NCBI GenBank assembly: GCA_018398575.1
Contig: JAGTXZ010000020.1
Coordinates: 1,116,001-1,180,000, forward strand
DNA length: 64,000 bases
Reading direction: 5' to 3'
From: Ampelomyces quisqualis
Taxonomy: Eukaryota; Ascomycota; Dothideomycetes; Pleosporales; Phaeosphaeriaceae
Part shown: piece by piece, positions 31,330 to 42,256 of the stretch
Numbering within the stretch: the first letter of the stretch is position 1
Layout of the letters: every line of letters begins with the position of its first letter
Notes under the pieces: generated by a model
Told to the model about the DNA's origin: nothing
Databases searched by the model: none
The model's input: the letters and a program-made list of their open reading frames with translations, nothing else
Program-made: the position numbers and the translations under genes

Positions 31330-32084
31330 ATGGGTAAGCTGTCTCGCGCCTCTCATCTAGGCACCAACTAATCTCCCCACCAGCAGGCACAGACTACTAC
31401 AAAGTGCTAGAAGTCGACTCCAAAGCCAGCCAGCAGCAAATCCGCGATGCGTACAAAAAAGCCGCCCTAAAGTACCACCCGGACCGCGTGCCCTCGGACT
31501 CCCCCGAACGCACCGCCCGCACCAAGCGCTTCCAACAAATCAACGACGCATACTACACGCTCTCTGACCCCACGCGCCGCCGCGACTACGACGCTGCGCG
31601 CACATTCAACTCGTGGACCGGCACGACCGCAACGCCAGAGTCGGACGACGAAACCCCGCAGCAGCAGCAGCAGCAGCCATCTGGTGGCGGCACGGGATTC
31701 GGCGGCTTCCCGTGGTCGGCGTTTGGGTTTGGCTCTGCGCCTGCGGGGGACACGGAAGAATCGCACAATCGGTTCTCTGAGGAGCAGTTTGGCGGCATCT
31801 TCGAGGAGATGTTGAGGGAGGAGGGCATGGCGAATCAAGATGCTAGTCCGACGGGCAAGTTTTGGTCGATTGTGGGCGGGCTGAGCGGTGGGGCCATGGG
31901 CTTTATCGTGGCTAATTTCCCGGGTATGGTTGCTGGGGCCGTGGCGGGGAATAGGTTGGGCAGTGTGAGGGATGCCAAGGGGAAGAGCGTGTATGAGGTG
32001 TTTAGGGAGTTGCCGCAGGGGGACAAGGCGAAGTTGTTGAGTGAGATGGCGGCGAAGGTGTTTGCTAATGTTGTGAGTGGGTGA
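31330..32084 (+). CDS. J-domain (DnaJ-like) protein
   Basis: Exon 1 is just ATGG (31330-31333). Exon 2 starts at 31384 or 31387, because the acceptor reads CAGCAG and either AG keeps the frame; the product is 234 or 233 residues. The J-domain occupies residues 4-70 (DYYKVLEVDSKASQQQI, KYHPDR with HPD, YYTLSDPTRRRDYD). A Gln-rich linker, a Gly/Phe-rich stretch (GGTGFGGFPWSAFGFG) and a C-terminal part with glycine-zipper-like hydrophobic text (IVGGLSGGAMGFIVANFPGMVAGAVAGNRLG) follow, which may insert in or contact membranes. It should stimulate an Hsp70; the compartment is not evident, as there is no signal peptide. Confidence 0.88.
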
Positions 32085-32494
32085 GAGAATATTTAGGCGT
32101 GGAGTTGATGGGGGTTGTTTTTATTCAATGGTGGAGATATACTGCAATGTGTTTTATGATAGAGTGCGTGCAACGGCTGCATTAGACAAATGTGCAATCG
32201 AATATGCCCAACACACTAGATGTTATTGTTGTCACGAGATAAGATCATGAGAATTCGTAAGCTATCACTATATACTAACTGCGCGTATCAACAAAGGGGT
32301 CCGCCCGCTGTATGAAGTATCCTACAACGTCAAATATTTTTGAAAGCTCCCAACGCCAGATCCATCAGGCTCAAAGCACATCCAGGCCAGGATAGCTTCA
32401 TACCTGTCGCTCGTGCGCAAAGACATGTCATGTCATCCATCATCGAATCATAAAGAAAAGGTCCTGCCCCGCGCCCACCCATCCGTTCCTCATC
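32085..32494. other. Intergenic between convergent genes
   Basis: Shared 3' flanks; no gene seen. Confidence 0.4.
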
Positions 32495-33043
32495 TCACAT
32501 GAACTTGCTCGCCATGCCAGCCAAACTAGCCAGCCCACTAATCCCGCCAGCCAAACTCTGCGCCGTCCCAATCCCGCCAGCCAACGTCTGCATATCAAAC
32601 CCGCCATACCCACCACCACCACCACCACCTCTCCTCTGATCCCCATACCCAGCGCTCCCATAATAATCCCCCGAATACCCACTTCCCGCGTACCCTCCAC
32701 GCGCACCCCCTCCAGCACTATTCCCCATCTGAGGCAGATTGACGCCAAACTGCTTAGCAAGCTTATGCAGCACGCCGCCACTGACGAGCGGCATAATGAC
32801 GGCGAAGAAGACTTTATACGGGTGTCGTTGTGCGTAGCGCCATATCTCGCGCAAAAAGTGGCGCAGCTTGGCGTACAGGTGCGAGAGGTAGCCGTCGCGC
32901 GGGGACCGCTTGTACCGCGACGTCGAGGAGTGGTGGCGCGCTGACGACGAGTAGGTTGAGCCGGCCCAGGAGCGGGCGTAGCCTGGTCGCGAAGAGGCGG
33001 TGCGGCGTGGGGAGCCACCAAAGGGGTTGGGGAGCCAGCCCAT
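32495..33043 (-). CDS. Glycine-rich conserved fungal protein
   Basis: Single exon, 182 residues. An Arg/Ser-rich N-terminus (RSPRDGYLSHLYAKLRHFLREIWRYAQRHP) precedes a moderately hydrophobic helix (YKVFFAVIMPLVSGGVLHKLAKQ), then a Gly/Tyr-rich stretch and a Gly/Ala/Leu repeat-like end (LAGGIGTAQSLAGGISGLASLAGMASKFM). No known domain. The ATG at 33043 is preceded directly by eight AAC units. The C-terminus resembles a glycine-zipper region. Function unknown. An alternative frame on the same strand runs longer but lacks this organised composition. Confidence 0.7.
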   Translation of the reverse strand: MGWLPNPFGGSPRRTASSRPGYARSWAGSTYSSSARHHSSTSRYKRSPRDGYLSHLYAKLRHFLREIWRYAQRHPYKVFFAVIMPLVSGGVLHKLAKQFGVNLPQMGNSAGGGARGGYAGSGYSGDYYGSAGYGDQRRGGGGGGGYGGFDMQTLAGGIGTAQSLAGGISGLASLAGMASKFM

Positions 33044-33067
33044 GTTGTTGTTGTTGTTGTTGTTGTT
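33044..33067 (-). repeat. (AAC)8 directly before a start codon
   Basis: On the minus strand eight AAC triplets abut the ATG of the glycine-rich protein gene, so the mRNA leader ends in an unstructured CAA-type repeat. Likely length-variable between strains. Confidence 0.85.
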
Positions 33068-33962
33068 GGTTTTGTCGGCGTGTGTGTAGGATCAGGTTGG
33101 TTTGGGGACGAGGACAGTAGTGAGTGGGACAATTGGGTGCGTGGTTGATGAGCGGCGGATCGAGAAGGGTGGGATTCGGTGTTGCAGAGTGTAATGCGTG
33201 CGCGACGAAGGGTAAATAGGCTTCGAGAGTCAGGCTGGGATGGGTGCGTGGTGAAGTGTCGCAATGACTCTTCAAGTTGCCAGCGCAAACAGTTCTGGAG
33301 GCACAGATCGCGAGGAACAGGCCTGGTGAAAGTGGGTCGAATTGGGCTTCAATGATTATATGTATCTCAACAGTAGCGGCTTTCAGCTGAGATTGAAGGT
33401 CGCACAGCAGCTTGCGGGGAATCCGAGCTTATCGATGGATGCCGTGGCTGTCGCAAGGTAAATCGCAGTCCCTTGGAATCGCCGCACGGTTGGGGAGAAA
33501 GAGGGATCGAGCTTGCAATTCGGGTGCGCGGGAGAAGGAAGGGAGCTACGAACTTGTGGAGTTCAACATGATCGTCGCGAAGCTAACAGACCGCCTTTTT
33601 TTGGGTTTTGGGGCCGATCCTGGTCCCTGCAGCGACAAGCCCCCCAGACCAACCTCGCCTTGCGCACATGTACGCATATGATGCATGAACTGCATTATAT
33701 GATTGGCCGCGGCACAAGTTTGCTTGCCAATGCGGATGCCCCGTTGGACGAGTGCAGTGGATACCGATGCAACATTTCACGCATGCAAAAGTCATGGAAC
33801 AGTACTTCGAGGCACAAATATTATGACGGGCAAAAGAATAATTACGTTCAGCCTGGGGCTCATAGTTCCCAAGCATGCCTTGACACCCTCCGATTTCCGG
33901 GCTATGCTGCCAACCCTAAACGACAACGCAACATCGTCTAAAAATATGCACAGTGAAGAGCT
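33068..33962. other. Intergenic, no gene seen
   Basis: 5' flank of the glycine-rich gene and 3' flank of the ArfGAP gene. Open frames here are under 150 codons and match nothing. Confidence 0.4.
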
Positions 33963-36154
33963 TCATCTCCTGAAGCTGGCACTCAGCCCAGAAAACGCAT
34001 CAGGAGAGTGTCGCCCACCCATGAGACCCGCAAAATCGACACTCTCGTTGCTGACGTGTCGAACACCAGGGGTCTGGGCAGCAGGAAGCGATTGCCCCTG
34101 TGGAGCATTCTGGCCCTTTGCAAAGGGATTCATTTGACGAGAAGCTGGTACTGCAGATGTCGGTGCTGGAGGCTGTGCGGGTGGAGCTTGCGATGACTCA
34201 GGCGCTGCAGGCGCAACTTGTGCGTAGTTGTACAACGCAAGTATGGAGTTCTTGTCGAAAGGAGCGGCGTTTTGATGGTTCAAAGGTTGCTGCTGGTACT
34301 GCTGAAATCCGGCCTGGTGAGAGTTTTGCTGTTGGAACCCAGACTGGTGATGATTCTGTTGTTGTTGAAAGACAGGCTGTTGCGTATTTTGCTGTTGTTG
34401 ATAACCAGATTGCTGGGGGTTCGGCTGTTGCGGATAGCTAGGTTGCTGAGGGTTTTGCTGTTGCTGGTTTTGCCATGGATTAGAAGCCTGCGTGATTGAC
34501 ACCTGGTTGTACTGAGTCATCATATAAGGATTCGACACTTGTCGTTGTGGAGCTTGCTGTTGAATGGGTTGCTGACCGAATGGATTCGAGTTTGTAGCAT
34601 TGGCTGGTGAAAACACCTGGCTCCGGGACGACTTGAGGAAAGGATTTCCAGGGCTAATGGGCGAAGACATGGATTGATACTGTGGTTGCGGTGCGAAAAA
34701 TGAGCTGTACTGCTCGGGTATCTGTGGCATCGGCGGCGGCGTAAATGATTGCTGAAAGGGGTTTGTTTGTGCGAATGGTGGCGAAGTCGGCCCATATCCC
34801 CCAGTCCGGTTAGGAAATAACGGTTGTTGAGGTTGTTGGTTGGATAGCTGCATATTTTGGAACGACTGCTCCAGATTGTTTTGCTGGCCAAACGGGTTCT
34901 GCTGGTACTCGTAGCCTTGCTGCTGCTGTTGGTACTGTACCTGTTGTGTCTGGTTCATAAATGGATTGTAAGAGTTGGGGGCTGGGGCTGCCTGCGCGAA
35001 TGACCCCTCATAGGACGAATGTTGACCTTGAAGAGGTGCCTGTTTCTGCTGCTGTTGCTGAGCTGGCGTCGCAGCCGCATCCAGTGCGTCGAAAGGATTG
35101 TTAGACGGAGGTGCCGAGTTTGCCCCCTCAAAGCTGAGACCGCTGGTGTTCGGTTTTTTGGGCGGAGTCGGTGTGCTTGTCCTTGAATTTCCTGGGTTCT
35201 GCTCACCCAGCCTAATCAAAGCTTCCACAGTTCGGTCGAGATTGCCATCAAGACCCTTCAGTACGGTACAGTTGCGCTTATCGTCAGGGAAACCCATATC
35301 TCGCAAAGTCGCCAGCTTTGACTCAAGGCCGTCGCCCGAAGTATGTATGTTGGATCCGAAAACTCTGGACGGCTTGTTGACGTGTGGTGGCGATATGTCA
35401 TGGTTAAAGCTGCCCAGACGGGGAGACACAGGCGGCGTGAGATTCCGTGGCGGTGCAGCTGCCTTGCGAAGTCCAAACCCAAAGCGACCAGTGGGCTTGG
35501 GAGGTAGGGGTGGTGGCCGGTCCTCCGAGCTGGTGCTGCCTGTGTTGTGCCTCGTGCCTAGCCGCGTATCGTGCATGTATGTGCGTTGCTCATACTTCTG
35601 TCGTATGTACCGTTCGATGGCGCCATCGACCTCGTCGACATCGATGGGTATCTGAGGCTTTACATTGCGCGGGTTGTATGTCTTGTTGGACTCGGCATTC
35701 CCAATGCGCTTCATGTTCTATCCCTTTGTCAGTGCCTGCACGAGAGACGCCGACTATAGAGCCCTTACGTCAACCTGCACATTGTCCCATTTGTCCATGC
35801 TGAGCGATTTGACCTTGGAGATGTGGGTCCCCAGCTTTCGGTGGAGCGAAGCGCAGCGCATGCAGAGGAAGATGCCCAGCTAGAGTGCGAGTCAGTCGCC
35901 GTTCTGTGTCGGGAACATGGTGCGGATATAGCAGCCGTTGTGCTGAAGCTTGTTGGGACGGTTACTCACACTCCAGCTTGCCCATCCTATGTCGTACGGT
36001 AAGCATGTGTGTAGCTTGGTGAGCGCGCACCCTACTAACCTGGGTTCTTCGCACCACAGTCGGCGCATGTATTGTTCCCGGGCACGGTTTTAATGAGCTC
36101 CTGCAGCGCCCTCTCATTGCGCGCCTGCTGGCGCTTGTTCAGGGCGGAGGCCAT
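33963..36154 (-). CDS. ArfGAP-UBA protein (GTS1/UCP3-like)
   Basis: Four exons: 36154-36040, a 17-base microexon 35986-35970, 35879-35769 and 35717-33963, all in phase; 665 residues. The ArfGAP zinc finger is complete only across the first three exons: CADC-(16 residues)-CMRC, followed by ASLHRKLGTHISKVKSLSMDKW with the catalytic Arg. A UBA domain lies near residues 200-245 (LATLRDMGFPDDKRNCTVLKGLDGNLDRTVEALI). The rest is Gln/Asn/Pro-rich (many QQQQ runs, NPF-like NPFDAL, NPFGQQ motifs). This order matches yeast Gts1 and fission-yeast Ucp3. The NPF motifs suggest binding to EH-domain endocytic proteins; Arf GTPase activation in vesicle traffic is the expected role. Confidence 0.92.
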
Positions 36155-38677
36155 GTTTCTTCACTCGACGCGCCGGCCGCAACACGGGGTCGAGAATAGG
36201 GAGCGAGCGGCAGAACGTGCACGAGGGCAAACACGTGGGGGCTGGGGCAGGCGTACGACGGCCTGGAGTATAGGCCAATTATTGCCGTAAAGATGGCTCC
36301 ATGATGCAACGAAAGACGTAGAGATGTAGGGCAGTAGGGGATATCGCAGAGTCGGAGTTGGGTCGCAATGACGAGCAATGCGTGCCATGGTCCAACGGTC
36401 CCGGTGGCAGCCCACACCCACAGCTCCAGAGCCAGGGTTTAGCCAAATTCAGCACAGTGCCATGCGTCCGTGACGGCCGGCCTACCCGGATTGCGAGGCG
36501 CGACACCGAGGATTCAGCTCACGTGTCTGCCGGCATTCCAGTGATGGTTGTTGTTATTCGTAGCCGTCTAGTCTCGTGAAATGTACTCCGTACGGTACAC
36601 GCAGTGGTTGGTGGGCGCGTCGTAGATACAGATTCGCCCTCGCACGTGGCGACGCGCACCCACAACTCAGCAGTAGGCCTCTGCTACAAAAGGCTTTGAT
36701 GCATCGTACGCACACCGGGCAGAGGCGATGTTTGTCCCTCAAAAGCTCCGTACAGCACACGAAGCATTGCAGAAGGTATGTATGGTCACGCAGGTGGCTT
36801 CAAGCATCATTGAAGCGGACGCAGAAAGCCTAAAAGTGCCGATGTGTTCCTCTAGAGCGCAAATATGACAACCACAATGTAGATGCTGAGTGTGGCCGTT
36901 GATTAATCGCTCAATTTGTATGATTGTGTGTGAAGAACAGAGGGATGATGTTGCGGACAGATTTTCTCCCAAGCTCTGCCAAGACTGAGCTTGGGCCCAC
37001 GCCCGGACGCACTTAGTCCGATTTTTCTTCCCGTCTCGACCGCTGCTCTTTCTCCATCGACGACCTACGATAATCTCGAGAGATGCACCTCCTTCATGAG
37101 AACGACAACACCACATGTTGCTCTGGGAGATGTCTCCGCTACAGTAGTGCTGTTCCCACGATTGCCTGCTCCCCGGTCAGCTCTCCATGGCCCCGGAGCA
37201 ACATTCCTTCTAGTGGAAGATCGAAATAGGTTTTTAGCAGGACCGTGTCTTCTCCACCCTACTCATTGCCATTCTTTAGATGAGTAGGACTATATTAAAG
37301 ACAAACAATCTATCCCTATACGCATGTTTGAGAACCACGTTGCTCAAGGCAGCCGATTTAATGACGACACTTTTTGCTGAGCTCTCGACACAGTGCAAGA
37401 ACCGTGGGGTGCACATGGCATTTTCAGAAAATGGTCAAATCAGCGCGCCACGGAGTATGCATGGTGTTAGACGTGAATTCTGCGTTTGCCCACCTGTTCA
37501 TGGTGGTTGGTGCATACTTTCAGCCTCGAGAGCTCAGCCGGCGAAGAAGGCTGTGGTGCTCATGACGTCTCCGATCAAGGAGGCACCAGAGCGTGCAATG
37601 CTGACCCGCTCAATTCACGTGGTATCGAGAGTGTATGTACACACCAGACAAGATACGGCCGAAATACTTGATCGAATGGGACTGCATTCTGCCAATCGGG
37701 CGTTCGTTGCTCGAACCAACTCAATTGCTCCCAACATACGATCCCTCCAGCCAGGAAGATTGGTCTGCGAGGTATCTAGCTAGAGACCAGCCATTTACTT
37801 GACAGAAGACGATGATCGAGCGCGACCGGCCACGCGAGACCGTACCAAGTCGTTCGACCGGTCAATCCAGCTTTTCAGCTGCATATGGGTAAATTGGAGA
37901 CTGGATGATAACTTTTCTGAAGCCAAAGCCCCGCCACGCTTCCGTCGGATGTGGCATGGGAGTCACTATCCTAGTCACCTTGCGTCTGGAACCACCCGCG
38001 TAAGGAATTGGCATGCTTTAACAACATACAGTAGACTCTTGGCCGGTCAGTCCGTCCTCCAGGGCCCCGTCATAGGGTGAGCAGTGTTCTGAGCTTACGG
38101 AATGCCCGACCAGCACCGACCTCCACACTATCGCACGTTATATTCTCCTGATCTAGTTTGCGTCGTCACCAGCTTTGTCTTGCATAGTCGCCGGATTTTA
38201 ACTGCCGGAACCCTAGATGCCTACGAATGTATCAAAGGGTGCTGGCCGCTTGATCGCTCATGACTAATTTCAAGCAATGTTTTGTCCTTTTCCTTGTGGC
38301 TGGCATCCAATGGAGTGTTGTTGTAATATTGTACGAGCAAAACTGTTGGCATGCCGACGTCGAACTGCTGCTTTCCAACAGTTGGCCTGTCCTGCCTATT
38401 TTGCAGCGTACCGATCCAGGTGCTTTTGGTTCCCGGTTAGCATCGAGCTTCATTGACCCTTGAAGATTTCTTTAATGAACTGCGAGTTAATGAGCTATAC
38501 CGCAGCTACAGAATATCACTCAGGAAGCACCATCCTAGACCAACTTGCCGCGTTGGGAATTGGTCAACCCGGTAGCGAAGAACAAGCTTGCAATCATCCT
38601 CGAATACTACAACAGACCGAAGCCAGCACTGTAGGACGTCTCCTTGGTCTCGATGCTAATTTTCATCCGCGAGTTCG
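36155..38677. other. 2.5-kb gene-free stretch at the start of the accessory region
   Basis: No gene supported on either strand. Frames such as 37280-37783 (167 codons) lack any recognisable domain. A TACTCCGTACGGTAC motif lies at 36584. The stretch may contain decayed sequence too old to recognise. Confidence 0.4.
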
Positions 38678-39071
38678 AAGAATCTCCCTAGAGCGAAGTC
38701 GGACGAGTGGTCCGAGATCAAGGACCCGAACAAGAGAAGAAAAATACAGAACAAACTTGCCCAACGCAAATTCCGTTAGTAGACGTTCTGAGGTGCATTT
38801 CTGAAGCACAACTAATCTATCGCAGGAGATAAGCCAAAGGGCAAAAAGAGGACACTAAAAGAGAGGCAGAAAACCAACGACGCGCTGGAAGCGCATACGT
38901 TTCTCCTCAACCAGAAGACATCGACACAAAGGATAATCTATCAGGCTTGCCATGGGGAGGCATATCCATGAGGCACGTCGTCGAAAAAGGGAAGAGCAAA
39001 GAGAAAAGCCCACGCCAGGGCTCAAGAGAGAATTCAGTGTATGGCAGCGGTTCACGAGGAGGAAGCAGCAG
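38678..39071 (+). pseudogene. bZIP transcription factor remnant with frameshift
   Basis: Exon A (38678-38774) ends with DEWSEIKDPNKRRKIQNKLAQRKF, a fungal bZIP basic region. An intron 38775-38825 (GTTAGT...CTAATC...CGCAG) follows. After it the spliced frame reads RDKPKGKKRT and soon ends at 38971. One base further along, a second frame reads AKGQKEDTKREAENQRRAGS, then DNLSGLPWGGISMRHVVEKGKSKE, which continues the known family sequence. A single missing base near 38830 (AAGCC for AAGGCC) explains the shift. No clear start or first exon was found upstream and the downstream half is lost, so this looks like a truncated pseudogene. A sequencing error could mimic the single-base shift but not the truncation. 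Confidence 0.7.
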
Positions 39072-40766
39072 GTAAGGACCGGGTAAGTCTATCTCCCACA
39101 CCAGCATACATCCACTCACATGAACTCAAGGCTCGGACTTCGCCTCACCGATGAGTTCGTAAGGCGGCGCCCGGCCTGGACATATGTCAGAAACTTCGCG
39201 TACCACCACTCGAGACCGCCATCCTAATGACCCAATGCACGTTGCACAAATTTTTCTCTACTTTCGTCACAAAGAGGCGCGGTCTAGCACTCGCTTCAAC
39301 TTTTACTCCATATGATGTGGTCGTGCCATATGCTGCCATCACAAGTCGGGCTGCTACGCCGCAGGGCGGCGACTTTCTGGTCCTCCAACGGTCGCAGCCG
39401 TTGATGTACGGGCTGGGTCTTCAGCAATTTGGGGCGATATGCCTTATCGGTTCTTCCTCTTTTGTGTTCAAGGGCGGCTACACGCGCTCTATTAGTGGCT
39501 GTTTGGTGTCATGTACTAGCTCTTGGCCGACTGTGTCTGCCGTGAATCAACAAAATTCCTCTTATGGGCAGCCCTTGCGTGTTGGTTCAGTATTGTGGCT
39601 CTTGTCTGGACTTGGCAACGGCTTCACAGCTCACAATTACCCTTGATTTGCATATTAATTAGCCTAGCTTGCTCAGAATATCGACCTTTGCATATTGCTA
39701 TCATGAGACTGACCTCCTCGGAATAAAATGGCCCCATCTTCTGGCGCTGATTGTCTCAGGCATTTTCGGTCGAGCAAGTGGAGGCGCAGCATGCATTCGG
39801 GGCTGCTCTTGGTCGGAAATATAGTTACTAGGCTTTCTACTTGAAGGTGGACCATGAAAGAGATGTCACGCATTAGGGTGTTGATGCGGTCAGAAGCTTC
39901 ACCACAAGACTAATACTCCTGCAGCCAGTCAGCCTTGTGAGTTTTGAACCTCAGCTATCGACTGGTGGTAGCAGGGTTCTCATGCTCCAAACCAACGCCG
40001 CAGGGCTGAGCATAGACCGTAAAAGTGCCCACAGGTCCATGATGCCGAATGGGAAGACAGCGGATTCAGCCAGAGACGATACCTATTCTGTAGTTCATTT
40101 ACCAAGATATTGAGGGTTCCAGGCACAAGTTGTACAGCAGCAGCGCTCACGAGCCTCGCCGCTGCTGCGGTGATGTGAAAGCGCGCACTGCAGCATCAGC
40201 CCTCCTTAGCCATTTAGCGGCCTTGTGCGCTCATGCCCGGCGGCAAAGGAGCAAAAACCTCCTTGTTAAGGATAAAATTGCAGCTGGCACGGCCCCTAAA
40301 TTAACCAGATACGGCTAAAGTGTCTCGCCTGCGGAATCGTATGCTTGCGAGCATGCTACTATTGGTGCACAATTCGGAATTGTAACATCAACATCATGGC
40401 AATCGTGTTCGTATAGTTGTGCTTGCGGCACAATGCAACATATCAGGAAATTAAGATCAGGACCCCGCGTCATTGGCCTTTCACCAATGACCCTATGCTT
40501 CCTACAGTTAGCCAGGCAGAAACCTGCGGCGTCGAGGAACTTTCCACGATCCTTCGGTTCCTTTCTGGACAGCCACACCCGGCTCACGCCCCAACATTTG
40601 CACGGCACGGTAGGCCTACTCACTAAGCGCCCTTCGTCATGGCCGACTTTGATCAATTGCTCGAGGCATCAGCTAAGACCGTGGCGTGCACCCGCGATGT
40701 TGGGCTGATATATAGCTACCTACGGGGCATTCACTATCCCAAACCCTACCATTTCAAACGATATTC
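39072..40766. other. Gene-free accessory stretch
   Basis: No gene supported. A plus-strand frame of 139 codons (39227-39646) has no recognisable domain or splice partners. Confidence 0.4.
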
Positions 40767-42256
40767 ATGTCAGCAGAGCAGTTCTCGAAACTCTCTATCG
40801 GAGAGGAAATGGTGACGACTCGAGCTGCGGCCGCAAGAGCAGCCCGAACTCAATCCGGATCGTCGTCAAGCTCAAGCCCAAGCCAAGACCATCCGCTGCA
40901 GTCCATCGAGTTGCCTGCGGCAAGCTCACCTACACCGTCGCTAGTCATATCGACAAACAACCTCCACTACAATGTGTCAACCTTCGACAGCGATCTGAGA
41001 AGACGGGTCAAGAAAGGCCTCGAAGATAATGATATCAAGATGAAGTACTGTACGCTCTCTCCGACACAGCCCACCGACGGAACCAAGCACTTTCACATGG
41101 ACGATGATATAAGTGTGGCAATTGGAGGCCAACTGGTCAGGCCCAAGTGTAACTGTGGAGCTAATGAGGAAGGCTTGGCCTGTAAAGTATGAAAGAATAT
41201 CAGTGGGAACGAGCATTTACTAATTCCAATAAGCATATATATTGGCTAGCCGATCAGATTCTTTCTACAGCTCCCGAGTATCTCGATGAGAAGCCTCTCC
41301 AGTTTTCGCCTGATGGCTCGACTATACAAAGCACTACTCCCGTGGACATCTTGAACACCAAAGGGCTGGAGAGCGTAGCTGATGATCTGAAATGGGTTTT
41401 GCAGAAAGGAGATGTGCCCAAGACTCAGGATGAGATGACGGACGAGATGACGGACATGCTCTCCGTATTCGAACCACAAGAGGCGCTCCCGGGTGAATTC
41501 AAGACTCCCGAATCACCTTTGACGTCCGAGCGGTCGAGGAAATACCAAGAGTTCGCACGGCTCCTTTCCGACTATGCGATTCGAGATCCTGGAGTCTTTT
41601 TGCAGATACGCGATATCATCGATCCTGGCTTCCAGCGACGGGTATTTTTCCAGAAAATCGAAAGCCGCATATCTCGTACCTTCCATGCTCTAGACGAGTA
41701 CATCGCTCATGGTCCAATGAATGAGTCGCTCGATGCGTTGCGGCTCGATGTTCCAATGAATGAATCGCTTGACGCGTTGCGACTCGATGTTCCAAAATGC
41801 GCTACGCGACTCAGAGCCCTGGTCGATGCCATTGACGATTTCTGCATGCAACAGGACAAGGACGAGCCAGATGCTAGGAGCGTTGCAGTGAGGGCAGCGG
41901 CCGCTCTGGTCACGGTTCTCGACCGCGTGGTGGACCGTAATGTGAATTGCTACCAAGACATCACATGGGGCTTGGAAGCCCCTTCAGATCCGCGTGATAA
42001 CAATTTATTCGTGGCGCTCATCGGGTCGCCATCGGATGGCGACTCCTTGTTCGTTATTGATACTCTGCAATCGTTGCCTCAGGAGGATGTTCTTCGGAAT
42101 CATTGGGAGATACTGCAAAGCATCGAAAAGAGGCTTGCCGATTCGGAAACACCAGTGAGTTACGAGGATGCATTTCGACGATTCGTGCACGACAGCCGCA
42201 AGCGAGCGGCTTCCGAGACTCGAGAAGGGGAGTCGAAGCGAACCATGCAAGAGTAA
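40767..42256 (+). CDS. SWIM-type zinc-finger protein
   Basis: Two exons, 40767-41186 and 41234-42256, with a 47-base intron (GTATGA...TACTAATTC...AATAAG); 480 residues. The intron lies inside the zinc-binding motif: exon 1 ends CNCGANEEGLACK and exon 2 starts HIYWLADQI, giving CxC...CxH, the SWIM signature. The rest is mainly helical and acidic, with no other known domain. An exact 13-residue tandem duplication (PMNESLDALRLDV) lies near residues 301-326, and a short DEMTDEMTD repeat near 206. SWIM domains bind DNA or proteins; role unknown. It is the only apparently intact gene in the accessory stretch next to the hAT element. Start ATG at 40767 chosen as the first in frame. Confidence 0.8.
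41714..41791 (+). repeat. 39-bp in-frame tandem duplication in the SWIM gene
   Basis: Two 39-base copies (41714-41752, 41753-41791) differ at four positions, all third-position transitions that leave the protein repeat identical. Confidence 0.9.

Noticed and set aside
37280..37783. 167-codon plus-strand frame in the accessory region
   Set aside because: No domain or splice context, composition unremarkable.
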